Assembly (NCBI GenBank): GCA_937925515.1
Contig: CALALP010000047.1
Location: 1-26,914 of the forward strand
Direction: 5' to 3'
Length of the DNA: 26,914 nucleotides
Source: an uncultured Lachnoanaerobaculum sp.
Lineage (GTDB): Bacteria > Bacillota > Clostridia > Lachnospirales > Lachnospiraceae
Under the pieces are notes generated by a model. That model was not told where the DNA came from, made no database searches, and worked only from the letters and a program-made list of their open reading frames with translations. The position numbers were made by a program, and so were the translations under genes. This document shows, piece after piece, positions 13,466 to 21,554 of this stretch (its first letter is position 1; each line of letters begins with the position of its first letter).

Positions 13466-14896
13466 TTAAACCGTACCATGCTTTTTAGCCGGACGATCCT
13501 CTTTCTTTGTAAATAACATTTCAAATGCAATAACAAGTCTTTTTCTTGTTTCACTTGGTGCTATTATATCATCCACATATCCTCTTTTTGCAGCTGAAAG
13601 TGCTGATGACTGTAAACTCTCATACTCAGTAGCCTTTTTTACTAAATCAACATTTTCATCTGCATAAATAATCTTTGCCGCCATATCCGAACTCATCATT
13701 CCTATTTTTGCATTGTCCCAAGCATATACTATATCAGCACCTATTGACTTTGAGTTCATAGTAATGTAGGCACTTCCATATGCCTCTGAAAGTATAACAC
13801 TTACCTTAGGAACTGTTGCATTGGCATAAGCATAAGTAAGCTTTGCCGCAGCCTTTGCAAGATGCTTTTCAGCACACTCACTTGCCTCAAAACCTACAAT
13901 ATCTACAAGTGTAAGCACCGGAATATTAAATGAATCACAGAATTCTACGAACCTAGCAGCCTTTCCTGCTCCTTTTGAAGTAAGTTTCTTGTCAAATTCT
14001 GCCTCAATACTTAAATCTTCTGAGTAAATCTTACTTCTATTTGCAACTACTCCAACAGTATTTCCATTGAGTCTTATAAATGATGTAACCATTTCAGGGG
14101 CAAAATCTTTTTTTACTTCAAGATAGAAATTATTGTCTGAAATATGTTTAAGTACTAGAGAAGTATCTCCATTATAATTTTCTATGTCAACACTTCTGTT
14201 TAAATCATCAAGACATTCATCATAAGATAAATCATCTTCATTATTAGACGGAAGTATAGTTACTAAATCTCTTATTCCTTTTAATATTTCTTCCTCAGTT
14301 CCTACAAAATCAACTAAATCTGTTTCTTTTGATTTAAACTTTGCAGCTGAATAATCATTTTTATCAATATGATTATTTGGCACTGCATTTGGAGAAGATA
14401 CAAAAAGCTTTGCCTTATCTTTTTCCATAAATGTAAAATCTGCAAGTGATAGGCTTACTGCCATTCCCCCACCACAATTACCAAATACTGCTTGAATTTG
14501 AGGTACTACACCACTTGCTAAAGTTTGACTTAAATACAATTTTCCAAAAGCATCAAGAGCATCAGTTGCCTCTTGAAGTCTTAAACCTGAACAATCTAAA
14601 AGCCCTATAATAGGAGCTCCCATTTTTACAGCTTGTGAATATAAATCAGCAATCTTTTTAGCATGCATTTCTCCCATAGATCCACCAAGTACAGTAGCAT
14701 CTTGGCTGTATACATACACTAAAGCATCACCTATTGTACCGTAACCGGTAATAACTCCGTCCCCCGGTTTCTTTTCATCAGTCATATTGAAATCAGTGTT
14801 TCTTGCTGTTATGAAACTTCCAATTTCAACAAAACTATTGCCGTCAAGTAAACCCTCAATTCGGTTAATTGCCGGTGTTTTTGCTTTCTGACCCAT
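13466..14896 (-). CDS. Acyl-CoA carboxyltransferase subunit (MmdA/propionyl-CoA carboxylase beta type), divergent
   Basis: The 476-residue protein is a crotonase-fold carboxyltransferase with paired N- and C-terminal domains, like MmdA, transcarboxylase 12S and PccB. Clear parts are GDGVITGYGTIGD (45-57), GNCGGGMAVSLSLADF, KAARFVEFCDSFNIPVLTLV and KVSVILSEAYGSAYITMNSK. It exchanges CO2 between an acyl-CoA (methylmalonyl/propionyl in relatives) and biotin. It is about 35-40 residues shorter than usual, and several substrate-site segments differ: DCSGLRLQEATDAL replaces the usual G-x-R-x-QEG loop, and VDIVGFEASECAEKHLAKAA replaces the PGF...GxxxHGAK segment. The acyl-CoA is therefore uncertain. 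A GGAGG site precedes the ATG. It is the first gene of the operon. Confidence 0.88.
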   Translation of the reverse strand: MGQKAKTPAINRIEGLLDGNSFVEIGSFITARNTDFNMTDEKKPGDGVITGYGTIGDALVYVYSQDATVLGGSMGEMHAKKIADLYSQAVKMGAPIIGLLDCSGLRLQEATDALDAFGKLYLSQTLASGVVPQIQAVFGNCGGGMAVSLSLADFTFMEKDKAKLFVSSPNAVPNNHIDKNDYSAAKFKSKETDLVDFVGTEEEILKGIRDLVTILPSNNEDDLSYDECLDDLNRSVDIENYNGDTSLVLKHISDNNFYLEVKKDFAPEMVTSFIRLNGNTVGVVANRSKIYSEDLSIEAEFDKKLTSKGAGKAARFVEFCDSFNIPVLTLVDIVGFEASECAEKHLAKAAAKLTYAYANATVPKVSVILSEAYGSAYITMNSKSIGADIVYAWDNAKIGMMSSDMAAKIIYADENVDLVKKATEYESLQSSALSAAKRGYVDDIIAPSETRKRLVIAFEMLFTKKEDRPAKKHGTV

Positions 14897-14985
14897 ATCT
14901 TGTAAACCTCCGTCTATATTTTTACATTGAAAACAAACAGAAATGCCAATTAATTCTATAATTAAAAGTTATTTTATAGATAATT

Positions 14986-15014
14986 TGTATAATATTTTAA
15001 AATACTTTTAGCAA
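14986..15014 (-). promoter_or_regulatory. Second candidate promoter of the decarboxylase operon
   Basis: Read leftward, TTGCTA (15014-15009), a 17-base spacer and TATACA (14991-14986) would give a leader of about 85 bases. It competes with the candidate at 15049-15077; the sequence alone does not say which is used. Confidence 0.4.
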
Positions 15015-15048
15015 ACATTAATCAAAATCAAAAGGCAAATTCAATTTA

Positions 15049-15083
15049 ATTCTATAACATTTTTATTGTTATTGCAATAACAA
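15049..15083 (-). promoter_or_regulatory. Promoter overlapped by a Rex-like palindromic operator
   Basis: The perfect 18 bp palindrome TTGTTATTGCAATAACAA spans 15066-15083. It fits the Rex-site pattern TTGTTAANNNNTTAACAA at 12 of 14 fixed bases. Its centre, TTGCAA (15077-15072), serves as a -35 box spaced 17 bases from TAGAAT (15054-15049) on the leftward strand, so a bound repressor would block the polymerase. Rex senses NADH/NAD+ and controls fermentation genes in clostridia. The palindrome and spacing are seen; the regulator is inferred. Confidence 0.6.
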
Positions 15084-15100
15084 AAACTAAAAAAGAAGTT

Positions 15101-15138
15101 AAAAAAATACCGGTACAGCTAATGCAGCTTACCGGTAT
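15101..15138 (-). terminator. Rho-independent terminator after the aldo/keto reductase gene
   Basis: Read leftward, TACCGGTAAGCT pairs with AGCTGTACCGGTA (one bulged base) around a five-base loop, then seven Ts follow (15107-15101). It ends the efp-argS-reductase transcript before the decarboxylase promoter. Confidence 0.85.
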
Positions 15139-15159
15139 AAAATCAGAACTTTTACATAA

Positions 15160-16152
15160 CTATCCTATGCTTACCCTATCTATTTCTTTTAATTCCTCAT
15201 CTGAAAACTTAGTATTTTTTATAGTTTCTATATTATCAAATATCTGAGCAGGTTTTGATGCTCCAATAAGTACACTTGTTACAAAATCATCTTTTAAATT
15301 CCATGCAAGTGCCATTTGTGCAAGACTTTGACCACGTTTTTTTGCAATTTCATTTAAAGCTCTTATCTTTTCTAATACCTCTTTAGTCAAATTCTGTGAT
15401 TTTAAAAATCTTCCGTCGCTCATAATTCTACTGTCCTCAGGGATACCATTTAAGTATCTATCACTTAAAAGTCCTTGCTCAAGAGGGCTAAAGGTTATAA
15501 TACCTTTTTTTAACTTATATGAGGTTTCTTTTAATCCGTTATTTTCTACTGTTCTATCAAGTATGGAATATCTATTTTGATTTATTATAAATGGTACATG
15601 CAAATCCTTTAAAATTTGACTGGCCTTTTCTAAAGTCTTTCCGTCATAGTTTGAAAGTCCGACATAAAGTGCTTTCCCTGAGTTTACTATGCTTGCCAAC
15701 GCTCCCATACTCTCCTCGAGAGGGGTTTCAAAGTCCATTCTATGATGATAAAATATATCCACATATTCAAGTCCAAGTCTTTTTAAACTTTGGTCAAGAC
15801 TTGCTATAAGATATTTTCTACTGCCACCGTCGCCATAAGGGCCTTTCCACATGTCATAGCCTGCTTTAGTACTTATGATAAGTTCATCTCTATACTTTCC
15901 AAGGTCTTCTTTAAGAATTATTCCGAAGTTTTTTTCTGCACTTCCTGCTGCCGGCCCATAATTATTGGCTAAATCAAAATGTGTGATACCATTGTCAAAT
16001 GCAGTAAAACATAGCTCTTTCATATTAGCAAAATTTGCCTTATCTCCAAAATTATGCCAAAGCCCTAGTGATACTCTAGGTAGTTTTAAACCACTCTCTC
16101 CACATCTTGAATAAATCATATCATCATATCTTTTTTCACTTGCTAAATACAT
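15160..16152 (-). CDS. YghZ-like aldo/keto reductase
   Basis: The 330-residue NADPH-dependent reductase closely resembles E. coli YghZ (L-glyceraldehyde-3-phosphate reductase, which detoxifies L-G3P and methylglyoxal). Shared segments include SLGLWHNFGD (28-37), ITHFDLANNYGP (56-67), DELIISTKAGYDMW (89-102) and SVLIGASKPAQ. The catalytic tetrad is present as Asp60, Tyr65, Lys96 and His136/137. The C-terminus is about 15 residues shorter than in YghZ. An AGGAG site precedes the ATG. It begins 26 bases after argS, so it is probably the last gene of an efp-argS-reductase transcript. The physiological substrate is not proven. Confidence 0.92.
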   Translation of the reverse strand: MYLASEKRYDDMIYSRCGESGLKLPRVSLGLWHNFGDKANFANMKELCFTAFDNGITHFDLANNYGPAAGSAEKNFGIILKEDLGKYRDELIISTKAGYDMWKGPYGDGGSRKYLIASLDQSLKRLGLEYVDIFYHHRMDFETPLEESMGALASIVNSGKALYVGLSNYDGKTLEKASQILKDLHVPFIINQNRYSILDRTVENNGLKETSYKLKKGIITFSPLEQGLLSDRYLNGIPEDSRIMSDGRFLKSQNLTKEVLEKIRALNEIAKKRGQSLAQMALAWNLKDDFVTSVLIGASKPAQIFDNIETIKNTKFSDEELKEIDRVSIG

Positions 16153-16178
16153 AGGTACTCCTTTTTATAATAAATATT

Positions 16179-18005
16179 TTACATCTTCTTTGGTGCTGTA
16201 ATTCCAAGCATCCATATACAATCTTCAAGTATAACTTTTGTAATGTCAATTAGTGCAAGGTAAGATTCTTTCTTAGAAATATCTTCCTCTCTAAGAATAT
16301 TTACTTCATGATAGAATGAATTGAAAGCATTTGCAACTGCATAAATATATTGGCAAATTCTATGAGGTGCAAACTCTTTCCAAGAACCCTCTATAACATC
16401 TAAAAACTTACTAAGTTCAAGCTTTAACTTCTTTTCAACATCTGAACTTGAATTTAATAGTTTTGAGGTGTCAACATTATACTCATAGTTAAGGCTAGGG
16501 TATTCATATATATCCTTACTCTTTACTACATTTACCTCTAAGCCAAGACTCTCTTTATACTTTGCTAAAATAGAATTAATTCTAACTATGGTATATAAAA
16601 TATAAGGTCCTGTATTTCCCTCAAATGAAATAAATCTTTCAATATCAAATATATAATCTTTTGAGGCTTGATTTGATAAATCTCCGTATTTAATAGCAGA
16701 AAGTCCGACTATTTTTGCTGTGCTTAATGCCTCATCTTTTGAAATATCACGATTTTCTATAATCTTTTCATAAACTGCATTTTCTATATCGCTTATAAGA
16801 TTTTCAAGCCTCATAACACCACCGTCCCTAGTTTTAAAAGGCTTTCCGTCTGTTCCGTTCATAGTACCAAAACCTATGAAAGAAAGTCCCTTGTCCTCAC
16901 TTACGATACCTGCTTTATTGGCTACTCTAAAAAACTGTGTATAATGTAGTTCTTGTCTTTTGTCTGCGATATAGATATAGCTGTCAGGGTTAAAATCTTT
17001 TTCTCTTTCTACTAAAGTTCCTAAGTCAGAGGTGGCATAAAGGGCTGCTCCGTCAGATTTTCTAATAATGCAAGGAGGTAGTTCCTTGGTATCGCTTTCC
17101 TTTGCAATGTCAACGACCAAGGCTTTATTTGAAGTATAAGCAATCTTTCTGTCCTCAAGGTCTTTAATCATGTCAGGTATATACTTTTGTGCATCTGACT
17201 CGCCTTTCCATAATTCAAAATGTACGTCTAAGCTATCATAATTTTTTTTCAAATCAGTTTTTGAAACATTTAAAATATGCTCCCATATCGCTCTATAAGC
17301 TTTATTTCCGGTTTGAAGTTCATAGGTTGCTTTTGCTGCTCTTTCTTTAAATGCCTCATCTTCTTTTGACCTTTTGGAGGCGTTTGGATACATTTCCTCC
17401 AGCTCACTTATGCTAAATGGGGGTTCTTTAGGGTATTCTCCCTTATAACTTTCATCAAAGTAAACTAAGTCAGGTTTTCTCTCCCTTAGTTCCTCTATAA
17501 CAAGACCCATTTGTAAGCCCCAATCTCCCAAATGAACATCTCCTATCATTTCATTTCCCATATAAAGCCCTATTCTTTTTAGGCTTTCTCCTATTACTGC
17601 TGAACGAAGATGACCAATGTGTAGTGGTTTTGCAACATTTGCACCACCGTAGTCAATGATTATTTTTTTACTTTGAAATGTATTAAGTCCAAACTTTTTG
17701 TTTAAAGACATTTCCTTAATATAATTTGTAAGTGCCTCATCGCTTAAATTTATATTTATAAAGCCGGGCATAACAGCCTCTATTTTTTCAAAAAGCTTAT
17801 CTGAAACTAATTTTAAAACAATCTCATTTGCAATATCTATCGGCTTTTTCTTATGTAGTTTTGCTAGAGCCATTGCACCATTACACTGATATTCACATAA
17901 ATCAGGGCGATTTGAGATTCCAACTTTTCCATAAACTTTGTCATATCCACATTCCTCAAATGCCTTTTCAAGTTTTTCGCTAAGTATATCAAGTATCTTT
18001 TTCAT
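16179..18005 (-). CDS. argS: Arginyl-tRNA synthetase
   Basis: The 608-residue class I synthetase charges tRNA-Arg. The N-terminal Add1 domain (about 1-110) is followed by the active-site segment ANVAKPLHIGHLRSAVIG with HIGH at 129-132. As in many ArgRS the KMSKS motif is degenerate, with GTMNGTDGKPFKTRDGGVMR in its place. The DALR anticodon-binding domain forms the C-terminus, ending LGITAPKKM. I start at 18005, where AGGGG stands eight bases upstream and the protein begins MKKILDILSEKL; the open frame runs 17 codons further up but through non-conserved sequence. It lies between efp and the reductase gene, all leftward. Confidence 0.96.
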   Translation of the reverse strand: MKKILDILSEKLEKAFEECGYDKVYGKVGISNRPDLCEYQCNGAMALAKLHKKKPIDIANEIVLKLVSDKLFEKIEAVMPGFININLSDEALTNYIKEMSLNKKFGLNTFQSKKIIIDYGGANVAKPLHIGHLRSAVIGESLKRIGLYMGNEMIGDVHLGDWGLQMGLVIEELRERKPDLVYFDESYKGEYPKEPPFSISELEEMYPNASKRSKEDEAFKERAAKATYELQTGNKAYRAIWEHILNVSKTDLKKNYDSLDVHFELWKGESDAQKYIPDMIKDLEDRKIAYTSNKALVVDIAKESDTKELPPCIIRKSDGAALYATSDLGTLVEREKDFNPDSYIYIADKRQELHYTQFFRVANKAGIVSEDKGLSFIGFGTMNGTDGKPFKTRDGGVMRLENLISDIENAVYEKIIENRDISKDEALSTAKIVGLSAIKYGDLSNQASKDYIFDIERFISFEGNTGPYILYTIVRINSILAKYKESLGLEVNVVKSKDIYEYPSLNYEYNVDTSKLLNSSSDVEKKLKLELSKFLDVIEGSWKEFAPHRICQYIYAVANAFNSFYHEVNILREEDISKKESYLALIDITKVILEDCIWMLGITAPKKM

Positions 18006-18031
18006 TAAATTTCCCCTGCTAATTAAGATTA

Positions 18032-18061
18032 ATGCGATGTAGCTAGATAACCACATCGCAT
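18032..18061. terminator. Stem-loop between efp and argS
   Basis: ATGCGATGT (18032-18040) pairs perfectly with ACATCGCAT (18053-18061) around a 12-base loop. In the direction of efp transcription no T run follows (TAATCTT), so it may be a partial terminator or a processing site. Confidence 0.5.
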
Positions 18062-18096
18062 CTACATTTTTCTTTCAAGTAAGACTTAATAAATAT

Positions 18097-18657
18097 TTAG
18101 GCTCTTGAGAGATATTCTCCTGTACGAGTATCAATCTTAATCTTATCGCCTATATTTACAAACAATGGTACATAAACTACTGCACCTGTTTCAACAGTAG
18201 CAGGCTTTGTAGCTCCTTGTGCTGTATTTCCTGCAAATCCCGGTTCTGTTTCAGTTACTTCTAGCTCAACTGAAAGTGCAGGCTCAACTGAGAATACATT
18301 ACCATTAAATGAGCAAATCTTAACCATATCATTTTCTTTTACGAACTTAAGTGAATCTCCTACCTTTTCTGCATTTAATGCAATCTGATCAAAGGTTTCA
18401 GTATTCATAAAGTGGAACATCTCACCGTCTGAATAAAGATATTGCATATCTGCTCTATCAATTCTTGCAGGTGGAAACTTCTCTGTTGGACGAAAAGTTC
18501 TTTCTACTACACTTCCTGTAATAACATTTCTTATTTTAGTTCTTACAAACGCTGCTCCCTTACCCGGTTTAACATGCTGAAACTCGACAATCTGAAAGAC
18601 CTGTCCCGGTTCAAGCTCCAAAGTAAGTCCATTTTTAAATTCACTTGCTGAAATCAT
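18097..18657 (-). CDS. efp: Translation elongation factor P
   Basis: The 186-residue protein has the standard three-domain EF-P length and order. Domain I carries the tip loop HVKPGKGAAF with Lys33, the residue that reaches the peptidyl-transferase centre and is often modified. Domain III ends in IGDKIKIDTRTGEYLSRA, close to the family signature. It relieves ribosome stalling at polyproline. No EpmA-, EpmB- or YmfI-type modification gene is in the window. A GGAGGA site is nine bases before the ATG. It is the first gene of a likely efp-argS-reductase transcript. Confidence 0.96.
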   Translation of the reverse strand: MISASEFKNGLTLELEPGQVFQIVEFQHVKPGKGAAFVRTKIRNVITGSVVERTFRPTEKFPPARIDRADMQYLYSDGEMFHFMNTETFDQIALNAEKVGDSLKFVKENDMVKICSFNGNVFSVEPALSVELEVTETEPGFAGNTAQGATKPATVETGAVVYVPLFVNIGDKIKIDTRTGEYLSRA

Positions 18658-18817
18658 ACTAAATATTCCTCCATTACTTTCCTATAAGCTATGCAAAACT
18701 TAATTTTATATATTTTGCACATGTCTACTATTGAAATAGCAAATTCTTACATACATGCTAATATGATATACTAAAAAAGTGCTAAAGGCAAGTAGTAAAA
18801 TTTCATATTTAAAAAAG

Positions 18818-20209
18818 CTATTTGTAAAACTCAAAAACATTTCCACCACATTCTTTGATAAGTTCATAATCATGTGTAATTACAATCACAAGCTTTCCCT
18901 CATTTTTCATATCCTGTATATATTTTGCAATTCTTTTCATCTGTAAGCTGTCAAGTCCACTTGTAGGTTCGTCAAAGATTACAATAGGCTTTTTACTTAC
19001 CTTTGCCATAGCGATTAAAAGTCTTTGCTTTTCTCCACCTGATAAGATTTGAGGGTGAAACTCTTTTTTATCTAATAATCCAAGTTCTTGTAATACCGTT
19101 TCTTTTAAATCAGTATCATCACTTGTAATTGAGATTTCCTGCCATACAGATTCAGTAAATAACTGATAATTTACATCTTGCATAACTAGGGATATATAAT
19201 CATAACTTTTAGACATTTTAGTCTTTTCATAAAAGCTTTTTCCCTTACCCTTTATAAGATTACAAAGTTTTTTTACAAATGTAGACTTACCTACACCATT
19301 CTTACCTATAACAAAGTAAATTCCCTTGTCAAAGTCCGGTGAAAAGTCTATAATAAGTTCATTTTCATAACTTACTTTATAATCTAAGCAACTAAGTATA
19401 GTTGAGGCTTTAGCATTGTTTTTATTATTTAAAATGTCTATTTGATAAAAATTTTCCTTAGCAAAATCTTCTTTTTTTATTTCGTCAAATGCTCTTAGTT
19501 CATGCTTTTTTCTAATGTCTTCTAAGTTACACTCAAAGTCTTTTTTATCATAGTTAAACATTTCTCCATTTTCAATAACACATAATTTATCAAAAATGTC
19601 TTTTAAATAATAAAGCCTATGTTCTGCTACAATAACTATCTTTCCCATATTTTTTAGCTTTACCAAGGTATCCCTTAGCCAACGAACCGACTCCCTATCA
19701 AGTGAGGCTGACGGTTCATCAAATATGTAAATTTCATTATTCATGCAGGCAACAGAAGTTATTGCTACAAGTTGCTTTTCTCCTCCTGATAAAGTAAATA
19801 TATCTCTTTCAAGAAATTTTCCTGTATTCAATAATTTTGTGTATTCATCAATAGTTTTTAAAATCTCATCTTTTGGAATGTTTCTATTTTCAAGTGCAAA
19901 AGCAAGTTCATCAGTGGTATTTATACAATAAAATTGTGTTTTTGGATTTTGAAATACAGTTGAAATGTACTTTGCCCTTTTTGAAATGTCATCTTCAAAA
20001 ATATTTTTCTCATTGTAAATGATTTCGCCTGCCAGTTTCGCCTGTAAAACCTCAGGAATTATGCCATTTAATACTTTCAAAAGACTGCTTTTACCTGAAC
20101 CTGACTTTCCTGTAATTACTGTGATTTCTCCTGAATTTATTGTTAAGTTTATATTTTTAAGTAGGGAAATGTTTTCATAATCAAGGCTTAAATTTTTAAT
20201 TTCCAGCAT
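18818..20209 (-). CDS. ECF transporter double ATPase (fused EcfA1-EcfA2 type)
   Basis: The 463-residue cytoplasmic protein contains two complete ABC ATPase domains. The first has Walker A GKSGSGKSS, signature LSGGEKQL and Walker B IYIFDEPSAS. The second has Walker A GKNGVGKST, signature LSGGEKQR and Walker B IVIFDEPTSG, with a closing H-loop VITHDYE. It powers the ECF module made with EcfT and the S components upstream. I start at 20209, preceded by GGAGG (20215-20219); the start overlaps the end of the EcfT gene by 14 bases, indicating translational coupling. A longer in-frame start exists within the EcfT gene but lies upstream of the ribosome site. It is the last gene of the six-gene operon. 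Confidence 0.93.
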   Translation of the reverse strand: MLEIKNLSLDYENISLLKNINLTINSGEITVITGKSGSGKSSLLKVLNGIIPEVLQAKLAGEIIYNEKNIFEDDISKRAKYISTVFQNPKTQFYCINTTDELAFALENRNIPKDEILKTIDEYTKLLNTGKFLERDIFTLSGGEKQLVAITSVACMNNEIYIFDEPSASLDRESVRWLRDTLVKLKNMGKIVIVAEHRLYYLKDIFDKLCVIENGEMFNYDKKDFECNLEDIRKKHELRAFDEIKKEDFAKENFYQIDILNNKNNAKASTILSCLDYKVSYENELIIDFSPDFDKGIYFVIGKNGVGKSTFVKKLCNLIKGKGKSFYEKTKMSKSYDYISLVMQDVNYQLFTESVWQEISITSDDTDLKETVLQELGLLDKKEFHPQILSGGEKQRLLIAMAKVSKKPIVIFDEPTSGLDSLQMKRIAKYIQDMKNEGKLVIVITHDYELIKECGGNVFEFYK

Positions 20210-20930
20210 ACTTGCCTCCAATGTAAAATGCAATCAATATAAACATAAGTATAAAGAAAAAATAATCAATTAATTTAAACTTACTTTCATGAATACTACT
20301 TCTTTTTTTGCCTACCTCAAGTCCTCTTGTAAGTGCTGATACACTTACCTCATCAGCTGTTCTCATCAAAAGCATCATCAAAGGAACAAACCTATATTCA
20401 AACATTTTCATCGGATTAAGTAACATCTTCGGTTTAATTAAGCCATGCATATACATTGCATCTCTTATTTGGTTATAGTCTGACTTTGTTGTATAGAAAA
20501 ATCTTGCCATTACAGTCATCGGAATAATGACTTGGTCAGGTAATTTCATTTTTCCAAGCGAATATACAATTTCTCCAATATCAGTTGTTAGAAATGTGTA
20601 ACTTCCCATAGCTACCCCGGGTAACATTCTTATTGAAATCATAACCATAAACAAAAGCAATGAAGTAAGTATACCTGTTACATGATATAAAAAATATTGT
20701 TGTAAAACGGCAGCAATAATTATAAAAATCATATTTTGTATACCTTGCTTATACTTTCCGTCTATTATAAATAAAATGTATGGTAACACAGAGGCGGCAA
20801 TGGCAACATAAATGAACTTTTGTTGTAAATTTCCAAGTAATAAAACATAAGATAAAACAACAGTAGTAAAAAGCTTTGTCCTAAAATCAAGTTTTAATCT
20901 CGATTTCTTTTTTGTAACGTTTTTAAACAT
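20196..20930 (-). CDS. ECF transporter transmembrane subunit EcfT
   Basis: The 244-residue protein has five to six hydrophobic helices and the EcfT coupling-helix region: SLGKMKLPDQVIIPMTVMAR (about 125-144) and the late motif ALTRGLEVG, a variant of the Ala-Arg-Gly signature that contacts the ATPase. It joins the ATPase to the substrate-binding S components. Its ATG overlaps the stop of the second S-component gene by eight bases, and its own end overlaps the ATPase gene, so the three genes are tightly coupled. Confidence 0.88.
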   Translation of the reverse strand: MFKNVTKKKSRLKLDFRTKLFTTVVLSYVLLLGNLQQKFIYVAIAASVLPYILFIIDGKYKQGIQNMIFIIIAAVLQQYFLYHVTGILTSLLLFMVMISIRMLPGVAMGSYTFLTTDIGEIVYSLGKMKLPDQVIIPMTVMARFFYTTKSDYNQIRDAMYMHGLIKPKMLLNPMKMFEYRFVPLMMLLMRTADEVSVSALTRGLEVGKKRSSIHESKFKLIDYFFFILMFILIAFYIGGKYAGN

Positions 20931-21519
20931 CTTCTACCATGCCTGCCTTTACAAAATGCTTTTTAAGTATTTTAATTCCTATAGTGCAACCCATATACAT
21001 GCCTATAAAACCAAGTATTATTACAAGAATTAATGACCAATTAGGTAATGCTTGATTAAACTTTCTTGCATAGTCCTCGCCATATCCTGCATCTACAATA
21101 TGTTTTAGATAATCTTCTCTAAAGAAAAATATAGGTATCCAGTTACCAACACTTGATAACGCCAAGGTTACAACTGCAAGTCTTGAATATTTTACACTCT
21201 TATAATCTCCCATTTTAAGCACAATTTCAGCTAAAATTCCTCCTATTATACTTGTAATAAGCATATATATAGTATGTCCTGATATTAAAAATGCAAGTGC
21301 CATAACTATTTGCTGAATAAATAACATTCCTGCTTTTTTAATTCTTGTTGTATAAAGCATATATACTGAACCTGTAAATATTCCTATTATAAACGGAATA
21401 AAGGGCATAAGAAATGGAAAAAACCCCAACATTCCAAAAATAAAAGTAACTAAAACTAACAATACTGAAAATAAACCTGCATTAATTAAATCTCTTACAT
21501 TTAAACCTTTTGTATTCAT
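20923..21519 (-). CDS. ECF S component, Trep_Strep/MptD-like family, paralogue 2
   Basis: The 198-residue membrane protein begins MNTKGLNVRDLINAGLFSVL and has about six helices with the conserved segments TRIKKAGMLFIQQ, ILAEIVLKMGDY and GNWIPIFFFRE. I place it in the Trep_Strep-type putative S components, the substrate-binding subunits of ECF importers. It is a tandem duplicate of the gene at 21555-22142, with long blocks identical even in DNA at the 5' end. The ATG at 21519 is five bases from AGGAGG (21525-21530). The C-terminus adds EDV relative to its partner, and its stop overlaps the EcfT start. The substrate is unknown. Confidence 0.87.
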   Translation of the reverse strand: MNTKGLNVRDLINAGLFSVLLVLVTFIFGMLGFFPFLMPFIPFIIGIFTGSVYMLYTTRIKKAGMLFIQQIVMALAFLISGHTIYMLITSIIGGILAEIVLKMGDYKSVKYSRLAVVTLALSSVGNWIPIFFFREDYLKHIVDAGYGEDYARKFNQALPNWSLILVIILGFIGMYMGCTIGIKILKKHFVKAGMVEDV

Positions 21520-21554
21520 AAACACCTCCTAATATTTACCTTGTAAAACTAAAT

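Noticed and set aside
18006..18056. N-terminal extension of ArgRS of 17 residues
   Set aside because: It reads through the ribosome site and the efp-argS stem-loop; the ATG at 18005 gives the normal N-terminus.
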